From: Mucilaginibacter terrenus
GTDB taxonomy: Bacteria > Bacteroidota > Bacteroidia > Sphingobacteriales > Sphingobacteriaceae
DNA: 64,000 bases
Direction: 5' to 3'
Assembly (NCBI RefSeq): GCF_003432065.1
Contig: NZ_QWDE01000002.1
Location: 186,001-250,000, forward strand
Part shown: piece by piece, positions 33,725-41,732 of the stretch
Layout of the letters: each line of letters begins with the position of its first letter
Position numbering within the stretch: position 1 is the first letter of the stretch
Notes under the pieces: model-generated
The model's database searches: none
What the model saw: only the letters and a program-made list of their open reading frames with translations
Told to the model about the DNA's origin: nothing
Position numbers and translations under genes: made by a program

Positions 33725-34951
33725 TTGAATACATCCATTTACATAGCCAAGCGATACCTGTTCAGCAAGAAGCAGACGCATGCCATCAACATTATTTCGG
33801 GCATATCCATGCTGGGGGTATTGGTGGGCAGCGCAGCGCTTATAATCATACTATCGGTGTTCAACGGCTTTGAAGAGGTTATTCTTTCTCTGTACAGCGA
33901 CTTCACACCCGAAATAAGGATAGAGCCGAGGCTGGGAAAAACCTTTGATCCGAATACGCCGTACCTTGCAGCGCTGAAAAAAGATGGCCGGATATTTTCT
34001 TACACCCCTGTATTGCAGGAAAAGGTGCTGCTGAGATACGGCGACAAACCTTTTATTGGAACCATTAAAGGCGTAAGTGACGACTTTCTGAAGAAGAAGG
34101 ACTTAGACAGCGTACTGCGGGCAGGATCGTTCACCCTTAAAGACGACCGGTACTACTACGCCGTGATAGGCACAACCATAGAGCAAAGCCTTGGTGTAAG
34201 TATAAAAGACCAGTTTACCCCGCTACAGATCTACTCGCCCAGGCGTACCAGCAGCAATGCGGCAAACCCCATGAACGACTTTGCCTTCCGGCCAATAACC
34301 CCCTCCGGTGTATTTTCTATCCAGGCAGAGTTTGATGACATGGTGATTGTGCCTATTGAATTTACCCGCGACCTGCTGGACGAGCCGGTAAAGGTTTCGG
34401 CTGTAGAGATAAACCTGAAACCAGGCACAAATATAGATGATGTGCAAGAGGAGATTACAAATAAGATAGGTAACAGCTACGTAGTTAAGAACCGAAAACA
34501 GCAAAATACCGAACTGTATAAAACCATTAATTACGAGCGCTGGTCCATTTTCATGATCCTTACTTTTGTACTCATCATTGCCATTTTCAACATCATCGGT
34601 TCTCTTACCATGCTGGTGATGGATAAGCGTAAAGACATTGCCATACTTACCAGCCTGGGTGCAAGCAAAACCTTAATACAGGGGATATTCTTTTTTGAGG
34701 GTATGATGATATCTATGGTGGGGCTAGTAATTGGGGTGGCCGTGGGTACTTTGGTATGTATTGTACAGCAGCAGTTTAAACTCATAAAAATGGGTGCCGA
34801 GCTTTCCGTACTGGACGCTTACCCAGTTGCCTTTAACCCGGGCGATTTCTTATTGGTATTTGTTACCGTACTCTTTATAGCCGTTATCGCTTCGGGCATT
34901 AGCGCCCGCTTAAGTGTAAAAGGCTTGGACGAGATAAAGCAAGATCTGTAA
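33725..34951 (+). CDS. LolC/LolE-like ABC transporter permease
   Basis: 408 residues with four membrane helices in the MacB/FtsX arrangement. The first is near 22-48 (ISMLGVLVGSAALIIILSVF), then a large periplasmic MacB-type domain (~50-265), then three helices (~270-400) with NIIGSLTMLVMDKRKDIAIL and LGASKTLIQGIFFFEG. Family members extract lipoproteins from the inner membrane. TTG is the start: the preceding gene's stop lies in the same frame just four bases upstream, and MNTSIYIAKRYLFSKK fits the conserved beginning. The ATPase partner is not adjacent. The tandem palindromic repeats begin 35 bp downstream. Confidence 0.9.
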   Translation: MNTSIYIAKRYLFSKKQTHAINIISGISMLGVLVGSAALIIILSVFNGFEEVILSLYSDFTPEIRIEPRLGKTFDPNTPYLAALKKDGRIFSYTPVLQEKVLLRYGDKPFIGTIKGVSDDFLKKKDLDSVLRAGSFTLKDDRYYYAVIGTTIEQSLGVSIKDQFTPLQIYSPRRTSSNAANPMNDFAFRPITPSGVFSIQAEFDDMVIVPIEFTRDLLDEPVKVSAVEINLKPGTNIDDVQEEITNKIGNSYVVKNRKQQNTELYKTINYERWSIFMILTFVLIIAIFNIIGSLTMLVMDKRKDIAILTSLGASKTLIQGIFFFEGMMISMVGLVIGVAVGTLVCIVQQQFKLIKMGAELSVLDAYPVAFNPGDFLLVFVTVLFIAVIASGISARLSVKGLDEIKQDL

Positions 34952-34985
34952 GGTTGTTAATTGTTGGGATGGCCTTTGTCCTTTT

Positions 34986-35264
34986 GTCAGTCTGAGCTTG
35001 TCGAAGACCTATACACTCGCTAATGGTTCGACAGGCTCACTATGACAGGTTCATTCGTGTCAGTCTGAGCATGTCGATGACTTGTACGTCCTGTTAATGT
35101 TTGGACAGTCTCACCATGACAATTTCATTATCATGTTAGTCTGAGCTTGTCGAAGACTTGTACACCTCGCTAATGGTTGAACAGGCTCACCATTACAATT
35201 TCATTATCATGTCAGTCTGAACTTGTCGAAGCATGCGCACGTTCTAAACTTTCCACAGTTCAAC
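34986..35264. repeat. Tandem palindromic repeat, about 76-bp period, four copies
   Basis: Units begin at 34986, 35059, 35135 and 35211. Each opens with GTCAGTCTGAGCTTGTCGAA and closes with an inverted, imperfect arm GTTCGACAGGCTCAC...TGACA, so each unit can fold as a stem of roughly 20 bp. The spacer AATTTCATTATCAT recurs between copies 2-4. The fourth copy is decayed in its right arm. Such TGAGCTTGTCGAAG palindromes are common intergenic repeats in Bacteroidota genomes. The rest of the 402-bp gap (35265-35353) shows an A-rich tract and no gene. Confidence 0.85.
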
Positions 35265-35353
35265 CTTAAAACAAAAAAAACGCTAGCTTTAACCATCGCC
35301 ATGGTGGGGTTAAATAAAACAAACTCATTTACCTAAACAGCGTTATAATTATC

Positions 35354-35734
35354 ATGGAATCAAAACGTCAGCAAAAATTTGCCGGGGTGATACAGCAGGA
35401 CCTCGCCGCCATATTTCAACGCGAAGGGATGCATTTTCTCCCAAATACCCTTGTTACCATAACCAAAGTGCGTGTTACGCCCGATCTCGCCATAGCACGT
35501 GTGTTCCTCAGTTTTTTTAATGGTGCCGATGACCAGCAGTCGTTGCAAACGGTTAAATCGCATGCATCGGAGATCCGTTATAAACTTGGTGCCCGCATAA
35601 AGGACCAGGTGCGTATAATACCACAGCTGGAATTTTTTATTGATGACACCAGCGACTACGTAGAGCGCATGGATAAAATTTTTGATAAAATCAGTAAAGA
35701 AGACCGCCAGCCAGACACCACCAGCGAAAGCTAA
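35354..35734 (+). CDS. rbfA: 30S ribosome-binding factor A
   Basis: 126 residues with the KH-type RbfA fold. The start ESKRQQKFAGVIQQDLAAIFQREG, then VTITKVRVTPDLAIARVFLSFF and the ending IPQLEFFIDDTSDYVERMDKIFDKI are the typical elements (LxFxxDxS-x-E). RbfA binds free 30S subunits and helps mature the 5' end of 16S rRNA, especially in the cold. The short acidic C-terminal tail (KEDRQPDTTSES) is variable. The M23 gene follows after 6 bp, so they are cotranscribed. A tandem repeat array lies upstream, so the promoter must be close to the start or come from the permease transcript. Confidence 0.95.
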   Translation: MESKRQQKFAGVIQQDLAAIFQREGMHFLPNTLVTITKVRVTPDLAIARVFLSFFNGADDQQSLQTVKSHASEIRYKLGARIKDQVRIIPQLEFFIDDTSDYVERMDKIFDKISKEDRQPDTTSES

Positions 35735-35740
35735 ATCGTA

Positions 35741-36433
35741 ATGAATGCTACTGATAAGTTAGCTGCCGCGCTGGGAAAATACCAGGGTAGCATTGGCCGC
35801 GTTGTAGATTTTAATAGTGCTACAGATAAACTGTTGCCGTTGGACCTTACGGCTGCAAACAGCGAGCTGACGGCGGAGTTACTGGCAGATACAAAAGCTT
35901 TCGGGCGTTGGATAGATCAGAAGCTTGCCGCTGCCGAAGCGCGCTACGCTATTGGCGGGTACATGGAGCACCGCACCATTTACAGCCGAAGCGCACATTT
36001 CAACACAGCTGATGAGCCGCGCCGGTTACATTTAGGGATAGATATTTGGGGCAATGCCGGCACACCGGTTTATGCACCAATAGATGGCGTTGTACACTCC
36101 TTTGCAGACAATAACAACTTTGGCGACTACGGCCCTACCATTATTTTACAGCATAACGTAAATGGGCTTACACTGTTTAGCTTGTATGGCCACCTAAGCA
36201 GAAAAAGCCTGGAAGGGCCTTACGAAGGCAAGGCGGTTAAGGCAGATGAACAGATTGCCACCTTAGGTGCCGACGACGAGAATGGCCAATGGCCGCCGCA
36301 CTTACATTTTCAGCTGATGCTTGATAATGGCGGTATGCGGGGAGATTACCCAGGGGTGGGCAAGTACTCGCAAAAGGAAATGTATGTGCAGAACATTCCC
36401 GATCCGCGCTTGTTGTTGAGGTTCATAAAATAG
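35741..36433 (+). CDS. M23-family metallopeptidase domain protein without signal peptide
   Basis: 230 residues. The zinc site is HLGIDIWG (His and Asp) and the second is PPHLHFQL (HxH), the LytM/M23 layout. GTPVYAPIDGVVHSF and LTLFSLYGHLSRKS are further M23 segments. No signal peptide or membrane helix is seen at the N-terminus, which begins NATDKLAAALGKYQ, so it is either cytoplasmic or exported by another route. M23 enzymes cut peptidoglycan cross-bridges. Zinc-free relatives act as scaffolds, but all four zinc residues look present here. Joined to rbfA by a 6-bp gap; converges with the DUF4153 gene one base after its stop. Confidence 0.85.
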   Translation: MNATDKLAAALGKYQGSIGRVVDFNSATDKLLPLDLTAANSELTAELLADTKAFGRWIDQKLAAAEARYAIGGYMEHRTIYSRSAHFNTADEPRRLHLGIDIWGNAGTPVYAPIDGVVHSFADNNNFGDYGPTIILQHNVNGLTLFSLYGHLSRKSLEGPYEGKAVKADEQIATLGADDENGQWPPHLHFQLMLDNGGMRGDYPGVGKYSQKEMYVQNIPDPRLLLRFIK

Positions 36434-36434
36434 T

Positions 36435-38315
36435 TTAGGGCCTCTTTTTTACAAGGTATACTCCGTCCAGGTTACTTACATCAATATCGTTGCCCTGCTT
36501 GCTAAAACTCACAAAGCTGATCTTGAATGTCACTTCGTAATTTGCCGATGTGCTTTTAAAGGTTAATAAATTATCAGGTATAATTTGTGGGTCTAACCTT
36601 TCCTTACTTTTTGCTGCTCTTATAGCCTGTGGTAATGTTTGTGCCAATAGCTTCCGCATATCAAACTGCACAAGGTCCGAGTTGAGCTTTAATGAAAAAA
36701 CGTCTTCCTTTTCTAGTACTTGTCTTATGCTTACATCATTAACCACATGTACCGTAGTATCAACGGTATAATAATCATGCATAATTGCCAAATCGTACCC
36801 TTTTGTAAAAACAGTATTCCGGCTTTCTATGGTAAATTCATACCTTTCCTCTTTCTCTGCAGTATCTGTCACATAAGGATAATACCCCGCGTACTTTTTC
36901 AGGCCAAGCCGCTTTAATGCCCAAACGGTTTTTTTTGAGCGCAGTTCATATCTGCTCAGGTAGTCGTGACTGTCTTTCTGTGTTGTTTTTTCCAAGGAGT
37001 CGGTTATGATGCTTAACGGTTCCTTAAAATAAGGCTGTAGCGAGGTAAGGTCGTGCTTCTCTACAAGGTAAGATAATATTGCGGCGGCTTTTTCACCATC
37101 ATCCTTATTTGCCCGTGTACTATCAAACGGCATAAGCACATTATCTTTCACCAATTTGTTTTTTTCAAATAACCTGACCATTCTTTCCCGTTGCGAATAT
37201 TTCGAAACTGAAAAGGCGCTTTGTGGCCCATAGGTAGCTAGTAAAGCTAATATGCACAGGCTTATAGGTATTAGTTTGATATTTTGCTTTTTACTGATCA
37301 GGAAGTAAGCGGTTACCCCCACGAGCCACACACCTAAAGCGAGCAAAAAGTAGCGCATCTCTGTAATACCGTATGTAAATATGCGCGCACCCGCGGCGGT
37401 AAAAAGTAATGACAACAAGGGAATTAGTAAAAAGTAGAAGCTCTTTGCATAAGTCTTAAGCCATGTATTCTCTGCTTTTTCCCGTACGGGGTAAACAAGG
37501 AGGATGGACAAGATGCCAAATACCGCATATCCGAGTATCAGGCTGGATACCAAACCTTTCGGCAGCATCCACAAAGCGATAATCTTTACTTCATAGGCTA
37601 ACAGTATGGCAACGTATAAGGTTGCCAAGGGAATGAGCACGTACTGGGTAAATACCTTAAGGCCTTTAGGATAACTTTCATCAGCATCAAGCGCTTTGGT
37701 ATCTTCTGGTATGCCGGAAAGAAAGAACAAGGTGTTAAATATCCCTGCTATCCAGGTAAATACTTCTTCGAATATTTTGCCCGTAGTTTCTATATTGAAC
37801 AAGAAGTGCACAGAGCCAATAGCTGCAGCTATGCCTAAAAACAACACCCCGCTATATAATGCGCTGGTTAAAAACCGCAGGAACAAAGTTTTGTTGAACT
37901 GCCAGAAACCCTGGATGTGTCCCCGTCCGGTGTAAGCGGCAAAAGCAACCAGCAAATGAAAGGCAAGGCTGAAGATAAAGAACCGGATGACGTTTGATGA
38001 ACTGCCAAATGGATCGAGTGCAAAAAGGAGGAGGATGCTTACGGCTACTGCCCCAAACCGCAGGGCTAATTTTTGCACAGATGACATTTGCCTGCTTTGA
38101 ATATACAGGGTAGCCGAGAGGCAGAGCAGCACGCCTAAATTAGCCATCATCATAAGGCGGGTGCACCAATTGTAAAGAGGGCCGTAGTAAGTATCAGACT
38201 CTATTTTAACAGTACAGGCAATGGTCCCTGCAAGTGCAAACACAATTTCGAGCGGGAAACGTTTAATTGTTGCTAGTGCACTTTGGGCAAGACTTTTTAT
38301 TGAGGGGAATTTCAT
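36435..38315 (-). CDS. DUF4153 domain-containing membrane protein
   Basis: 626 residues. About 11-12 membrane helices run from residue 20 to ~370, including VFALAGTIACTVKIE, LLVAFAAYTG and FLLALGVWLVGVTAYFLI. A soluble C-terminal region (about 380-626) follows, with KLVKDNVLMPFDSTRANKDDG and LKRLGLKKYAGYYPYV. This matches DUF4153. No enzymatic motif is seen, and a transport or sensing role is possible but unknown. It is transcribed alone leftward; its promoter region is shared with divergent pdhB within 129 bp. The end lies one base from the M23 gene, without a visible terminator between them. Confidence 0.82.
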   Translation of the reverse strand: MKFPSIKSLAQSALATIKRFPLEIVFALAGTIACTVKIESDTYYGPLYNWCTRLMMMANLGVLLCLSATLYIQSRQMSSVQKLALRFGAVAVSILLLFALDPFGSSSNVIRFFIFSLAFHLLVAFAAYTGRGHIQGFWQFNKTLFLRFLTSALYSGVLFLGIAAAIGSVHFLFNIETTGKIFEEVFTWIAGIFNTLFFLSGIPEDTKALDADESYPKGLKVFTQYVLIPLATLYVAILLAYEVKIIALWMLPKGLVSSLILGYAVFGILSILLVYPVREKAENTWLKTYAKSFYFLLIPLLSLLFTAAGARIFTYGITEMRYFLLALGVWLVGVTAYFLISKKQNIKLIPISLCILALLATYGPQSAFSVSKYSQRERMVRLFEKNKLVKDNVLMPFDSTRANKDDGEKAAAILSYLVEKHDLTSLQPYFKEPLSIITDSLEKTTQKDSHDYLSRYELRSKKTVWALKRLGLKKYAGYYPYVTDTAEKEERYEFTIESRNTVFTKGYDLAIMHDYYTVDTTVHVVNDVSIRQVLEKEDVFSLKLNSDLVQFDMRKLLAQTLPQAIRAAKSKERLDPQIIPDNLLTFKSTSANYEVTFKISFVSFSKQGNDIDVSNLDGVYLVKKRP

Positions 38316-38384
38316 GCTTTTTAAGGCTTATGGTGAGCACAATGTAACAAATAATATATAATTGTTTGGCCATAGAAACCTCAA

Positions 38385-38414
38385 TTGCTTTTTACAAGTT
38401 AGTGCTTATATTTG
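38385..38414 (+). promoter_or_regulatory. Predicted pdhB promoter
   Basis: TTG (38385-38387), 19 bases, then TATATTTG (38407-38414). This is an exact match to the Bacteroidota consensus, 30 bp before the ATG. Confidence 0.7.
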
Positions 38415-38444
38415 CCACGCTAAAAAACATCATTTAATTACATA

Positions 38445-39428
38445 ATGAGAGAGATACAATTCAGAGAAGCCCTGCGTGAAGCCATGACGGAAGAAATGCG
38501 CAAGGACGAAAATATATACCTGATGGGCGAAGAGGTTGCCGAATATAACGGCGCTTACAAAGTAAGCCAGGGTATGCTCGACGAATTTGGCGCTAAGCGC
38601 GTAATAGATACACCTATCTCTGAGTTGGGTTTTGCCGGTATTGGTATTGGTTCGGCTATGAACGGCCTGCGCCCGATCATCGAGTTCATGACCTTTAACT
38701 TCTCGCTGGTAGCTATCGACCAGATCATCAACGGCGCAGCCAAAATGATGTCTATGAGCGGTGGCCAGTTCTCTGTACCAATTGTTTTCCGCGGGCCGAC
38801 AGGTAATGCAGGTATGTTGAGCTCTCAGCACAGCCAGTGCTTCGAGAACTGGTACGCAAACTGCCCTGGCCTGAAAGTGGTTGTTCCATCTAACCCATAC
38901 GATGCTAAAGGCTTATTAAAATCAGCCATTATCGATCCTGATCCGGTTATCTTCATGGAGTCGGAAGTTATGTACGGCGATAAAGGTGAAGTACCTGAAG
39001 AGACTTATTATATTGAGATAGGTAAAGCAAAGGTTACTAAAGAAGGTACTGATGTTACCCTTGTCGGTTTCGGTAAGATCATGAAAGTGGTTAACGCTGC
39101 AGCTGCCGAGCTTGAAAAAGAAGGCATTCACGCTGAAGTGATTGACCTGCGTTCTGTTCGTCCTATCGACTACCCGACCATTATAGAATCGGTAAAGAAA
39201 ACTAACCGCCTGGTGATCGTAGAAGAAAGCTGGCCATTAGGTTCAATAGCTACTGAAGTTGCCTTTAAGGTACAAAAAGATGCGTTTGATTACCTTGATG
39301 CACCTATCCTGCGCATTATGGGTGGAGACGTTCCCCTTCCTTACGCACCAACCCTGATACAGGAATATCTTCCAAACCCGGAGCGTGTAATTAAAGCAGT
39401 AAAAGAAGTAATGTACGTTAACAAGTAA
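38445..39428 (+). CDS. pdhB: Pyruvate dehydrogenase E1 component, beta subunit
   Basis: 327 residues, the usual length. REIQFREALREAMTEEMRKDENIYLMGEEVAEYNGAYKVS at the N-terminus is the transketolase-like pyrimidine-binding domain with the ThDP-activating Glu. GPTGNAGMLSSQHSQ carries the loop near the active site. The C-terminal transketolase domain starts near 200 (VTLVGFGKI) and ends RIMGGDVPLPYAPTLIQ. With the alpha subunit it decarboxylates pyruvate and acetylates lipoyl-E2. No pdhA or E2 gene is adjacent, consistent with dispersed genes in Bacteroidota. A strong promoter-like pair and a perfect 15-bp terminator bracket it, so it is monocistronic. Confidence 0.94.
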   Translation: MREIQFREALREAMTEEMRKDENIYLMGEEVAEYNGAYKVSQGMLDEFGAKRVIDTPISELGFAGIGIGSAMNGLRPIIEFMTFNFSLVAIDQIINGAAKMMSMSGGQFSVPIVFRGPTGNAGMLSSQHSQCFENWYANCPGLKVVVPSNPYDAKGLLKSAIIDPDPVIFMESEVMYGDKGEVPEETYYIEIGKAKVTKEGTDVTLVGFGKIMKVVNAAAAELEKEGIHAEVIDLRSVRPIDYPTIIESVKKTNRLVIVEESWPLGSIATEVAFKVQKDAFDYLDAPILRIMGGDVPLPYAPTLIQEYLPNPERVIKAVKEVMYVNK

Positions 39429-39450
39429 TTGTTATTGTCTTGAAATAACA

Positions 39451-39485
39451 ACAAGAAAGCCTCCCAAATCGGGAGGCTTTCTTGT
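39451..39485 (+). terminator. Intrinsic terminator after pdhB
   Basis: Perfect 15-bp stem ACAAGAAAGCCTCCC/GGGAGGCTTTCTTGT around AAATC. T residues are inside the right arm rather than a long run after it. Confidence 0.8.
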
Positions 39486-39522
39486 TAATCTATGTATGTA
39501 GTTTTTCACCTATAAAAGTGTT

Positions 39523-39741
39523 ATGGACGAGTTGATTGTAAAGGATAGTAATGGTAATCGTTTAAGCGATGGCGATAGTGTAACATTGATCAAGAGCCTT
39601 AAGGTAAAAGGCGGTGGTACCACCCTTAAACAAGGCACTTTGGTGAAAAATATAAAACTCACCGACAATGACGAAGAGGTTGATTGTAAAGTAGATGGAA
39701 TGAAGATAGTACTACGGACAGAGTTTCTAAAGAAGCGGTAA
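39523..39741 (+). CDS. PhnA-domain small protein (YjdM C-terminal type)
   Basis: A 72-residue protein matching the C-terminal PhnA domain: [34 protein letters not shown], then [18 protein letters not shown]. The zinc ribbon found at the N-terminus of E. coli YjdM/PhnA is absent; this stand-alone short form is common in Bacteroidota. Despite its name the family is not proven to act on phosphonates. Transcribed alone between a terminator and the next small gene. Confidence 0.85.
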   Translation: MDELIVKDSNGNRLSDGDSVTLIKSLKVKGGGTTLKQGTLVKNIKLTDNDEEVDCKVDGMKIVLRTEFLKKR

Positions 39742-39791
39742 CAAACGGGAGTTGGACATCAATGTCGGGTGGTTGTTCATTACTTAACGTA

Positions 39792-39822
39792 TTTGGTTTT
39801 AAATTAAAAACTTGTATCTTTA
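39792..39822 (+). promoter_or_regulatory. Possible promoter of the small membrane protein gene
   Basis: TTTG at about 39792-39795, 19 bases, then TATCTTTA (39815-39822), one base off TAnnTTTG. It ends only 3 bp before the ATG at 39826, so the message would be almost leaderless. An upstream start with another codon cannot be excluded. Confidence 0.35.
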
Positions 39823-39825
39823 AAA

Positions 39826-40059
39826 ATGCCCACGCAAGAAAACCGCAAGTTGTTTTTCCCGCTGCTGATTTTTATTGGCATGGTGGCGGTGGGTGTTAAT
39901 ACCATTAACAAGGCCATAGCCTCGCACCAAACCTGGCGGCTTGTTATCGCGGTCATCCCAACCATTATGTTCAGTGCGGCTACTGTACTGGTTATTATGA
40001 AATACAAGTATGGTAGCAAAGAATCTGAAGAAGAGACCGATCACCACACCATAGACTAA
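39826..40059 (+). CDS. Small two-helix membrane protein of unknown function
   Basis: 77 residues with two hydrophobic segments (about 9-27, LFFPLLIFIGMVAVGV, and 39-58, LVIAVIPTIMFSAATVLVI). A charged C-terminal tail (KESEEETDHH) follows. No family recognised. Codon use and the preceding -33/-7-like sequence make it a plausible gene. It ends 3 bp from the stop of the convergent DtxR-family regulator, so a functional link to the metal operon is possible but not shown. Confidence 0.6.
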   Translation: MPTQENRKLFFPLLIFIGMVAVGVNTINKAIASHQTWRLVIAVIPTIMFSAATVLVIMKYKYGSKESEEETDHHTID

Positions 40060-40062
40060 CTA

Positions 40063-40719
40063 CTACTGGTCTATCAGTATATTCTCTCCAAACTTTTTTG
40101 ATACCGTTGCAGGCTCTCCATCATTAACGCTGATAACGAGAGAGCTATCATAAGCTATTTTTTCTACAAGTTGTATCCTGGTGCCAATATTGATATTCAG
40201 TTTTTGCAAATACTGTAGGAAAGCGCTGGTGGTGTCTTTAACGGCAGCAACGCGGCATGTTGTGCCGGTCTTCATGTCTGTAAGCGTAACAGAATAGCGC
40301 TTGGCCATTTTACCATTGGCTTTTGGTATAGGGTCTCCGTGCGGGTCGTACTCCGGGAAACCGAGAAATTTATCCAGCCTGTCTGCAAGTGAGGCATCTT
40401 TAATATGCTCCAGCTCCTCGGCTATATCGTGGATCTCGTCCCAATGGTAGCCTAACTTTTCCAGCAGAAAAACTTCCCAAAGCCGGTGACGCCGAACAAT
40501 TAATGTAGCATCTTTCTGCCCCTGTGCAGTAAGCTCGACCCCTTTCTTTTTATCATAGGAGATCAACTGCTTATCCGTAAGCTTACGGATCATGTCCACT
40601 ACCGAGGCAGGATTGTTACCCAGCGATTCTGCTATGGCAGTAGGTGTTATCTTCTGGCCCTTATCCAGCCATAGCCGGTAAATACATTTAAGATAGTTTT
40701 CTTCTGACAGTGTAATCAT
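40063..40719 (-). CDS. DtxR/MntR-family metal-dependent transcriptional regulator
   Basis: 218 residues from ATG 40719 (MITLSEENYLKCIYRLW). A longer reading to 40752 adds 11 residues that overlap the upstream gene. The winged helix spans ~1-65 (ALGNNPASVVDMIRKLTDKQLISYDKKKGVELT). The dimerisation domain has RRHRLWEVFLLEKLGYHWDEIHDIAEELEHI, whose His/Glu/Asp set forms the metal site of the family. A FeoA/SH3-like C-terminal domain (about 140-218) is present, as in DtxR and IdeR. It binds Fe(II) or Mn(II) and then represses or activates metal genes. It follows the outer-membrane protein gene by 10 bp, and a perfect palindrome lies upstream of that gene. Confidence 0.9.
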   Translation of the reverse strand: MITLSEENYLKCIYRLWLDKGQKITPTAIAESLGNNPASVVDMIRKLTDKQLISYDKKKGVELTAQGQKDATLIVRRHRLWEVFLLEKLGYHWDEIHDIAEELEHIKDASLADRLDKFLGFPEYDPHGDPIPKANGKMAKRYSVTLTDMKTGTTCRVAAVKDTTSAFLQYLQKLNINIGTRIQLVEKIAYDSSLVISVNDGEPATVSKKFGENILIDQ

Positions 40720-40729
40720 GTTGAAGTAG

Positions 40730-41566
40730 TTAGTGCCTGAATGAAAATCCAATAAAATACACCTTGTCTGTGCCTTTGTTTAAGCCGTAATTTAAACCGG
40801 CATCAATGTTAAGGTTGCTGTTTACCGAAAAAACCAACCCACCATTGGCAAAAAAATCAGCATTTTTAGTGTATGTGCTATAGGTAGTATACGCTTCCAC
40901 AAAACCATCTACCTGCTTGAAAAGCGACCTCCCGAAAGTAAAAGAGTACAGCAGCTCGTTATAATACTTGTTATCGTCTTCCTTAACAAAGCTTGCACTA
41001 ACCTGTGAGCCAAACTTAACTTCGCTGGTAATCTCTGCAGCAAAAGGGAAGGTTACACCACCCTGTACGCCGTTGTTTTCAAAAGACGAGGTAGGGAAGG
41101 ATATAAATGGCAGGACAGCCAGTGCGGTTTTGCCGCCATTGCTTCCCCACAAATTATATTTAAACCGCAGTGTAATATCATCAAATCCGCTTTTTTTGTT
41201 CAATAGCTTACCCGTTTGCACATCCCGTTCTGTGTTGCTTACAAAGGTTGGCACCACAAGTTGTATATCGGTTTTGGCAGATAAGCCGAGCTTATAATTA
41301 GCAACATGGTAACTGTTTTCTATACTACGGATGCCGTCGCTGGTGTTTCGCACATGGCGATAGAGGTCACTCTCTACCTGAAAGTGCCCTGCTTCAACGG
41401 TGTACGCGCTTTCTGTTACGTCGGGCCGGTCCGTTTCCATTTCTTTCATTTTGCCGGCAGGTACGGGGTGTGTCAGGTTATAGCGTTTGATCGTATCGGC
41501 CTGTCCAAATGCATTATTAAAACCGAGGCATACCAGTAATACTGTTGCTAAATAGTAGTATCTCAT
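40730..41566 (-). CDS. Outer-membrane transporter-like protein (MetA-pathway/phenol-degradation channel type)
   Basis: 278 residues with a signal peptide ending near NNAFGQ. ETDRPDVTESAYTVEAGHFQVESDL is the hallmark of this barrel family, annotated loosely as a transporter. Later alternating aromatic strands end in VYFIGFSFRH, a C-terminal barrel strand. Members are found in outer membranes with unclear substrates. Here the next gene is a metal regulator, so a role in metal uptake or export is inferred. A -7-like TAGCTTTG lies at 41572-41579 just before the start, giving a nearly leaderless message, and the 28-bp palindrome sits 38 bp upstream of the ATG. Confidence 0.82.
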   Translation of the reverse strand: MRYYYLATVLLVCLGFNNAFGQADTIKRYNLTHPVPAGKMKEMETDRPDVTESAYTVEAGHFQVESDLYRHVRNTSDGIRSIENSYHVANYKLGLSAKTDIQLVVPTFVSNTERDVQTGKLLNKKSGFDDITLRFKYNLWGSNGGKTALAVLPFISFPTSSFENNGVQGGVTFPFAAEITSEVKFGSQVSASFVKEDDNKYYNELLYSFTFGRSLFKQVDGFVEAYTTYSTYTKNADFFANGGLVFSVNSNLNIDAGLNYGLNKGTDKVYFIGFSFRH

Positions 41567-41571
41567 TCCGC

Positions 41572-41579
41572 CAAAGCTA
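41572..41579 (-). promoter_or_regulatory. -7 box of the metal-regulator operon
   Basis: TAGCTTTG on the minus strand matches TAnnTTTG. The expected -33 region (about 41598-41604) touches the palindrome at 41604, so a bound regulator would block RNA polymerase. Confidence 0.45.
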
Positions 41580-41603
41580 ACTATAAATTAGAATAATAAA
41601 ATA

Positions 41604-41631
41604 AATAAAATTAGGCATGCCTAATTTTATT
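41604..41631. promoter_or_regulatory. Perfect 28-bp palindrome, likely operator of the DtxR-family regulator
   Basis: The centre is TTAGGCATGCCTAA (41611-41624), extended symmetrically by A/T-rich arms to 28 bp. TTAGG/CCTAA half sites are those of DtxR/IdeR-like boxes, although the classical spacing is longer. It lies upstream of the operon encoding the regulator at 40063-40719 and 102 bp before tex on the other side. Confidence 0.7.
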
Positions 41632-41732
41632 GAATTGTTGGTGTTTTCTTTTGATATTTCATCAAATTCCCTCAACTTCGACCGCCGATTGTAGCGTTAA
41701 AGCTGCAGCCGGTCATATTCATTTTCAGATTT

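Noticed and set aside
35281..35330. Hairpin with TTTAACC/GGTTAAA arms after the tandem repeats
   Set aside because: Stem is short and irregular; its T-run would be on the minus strand where no gene ends.
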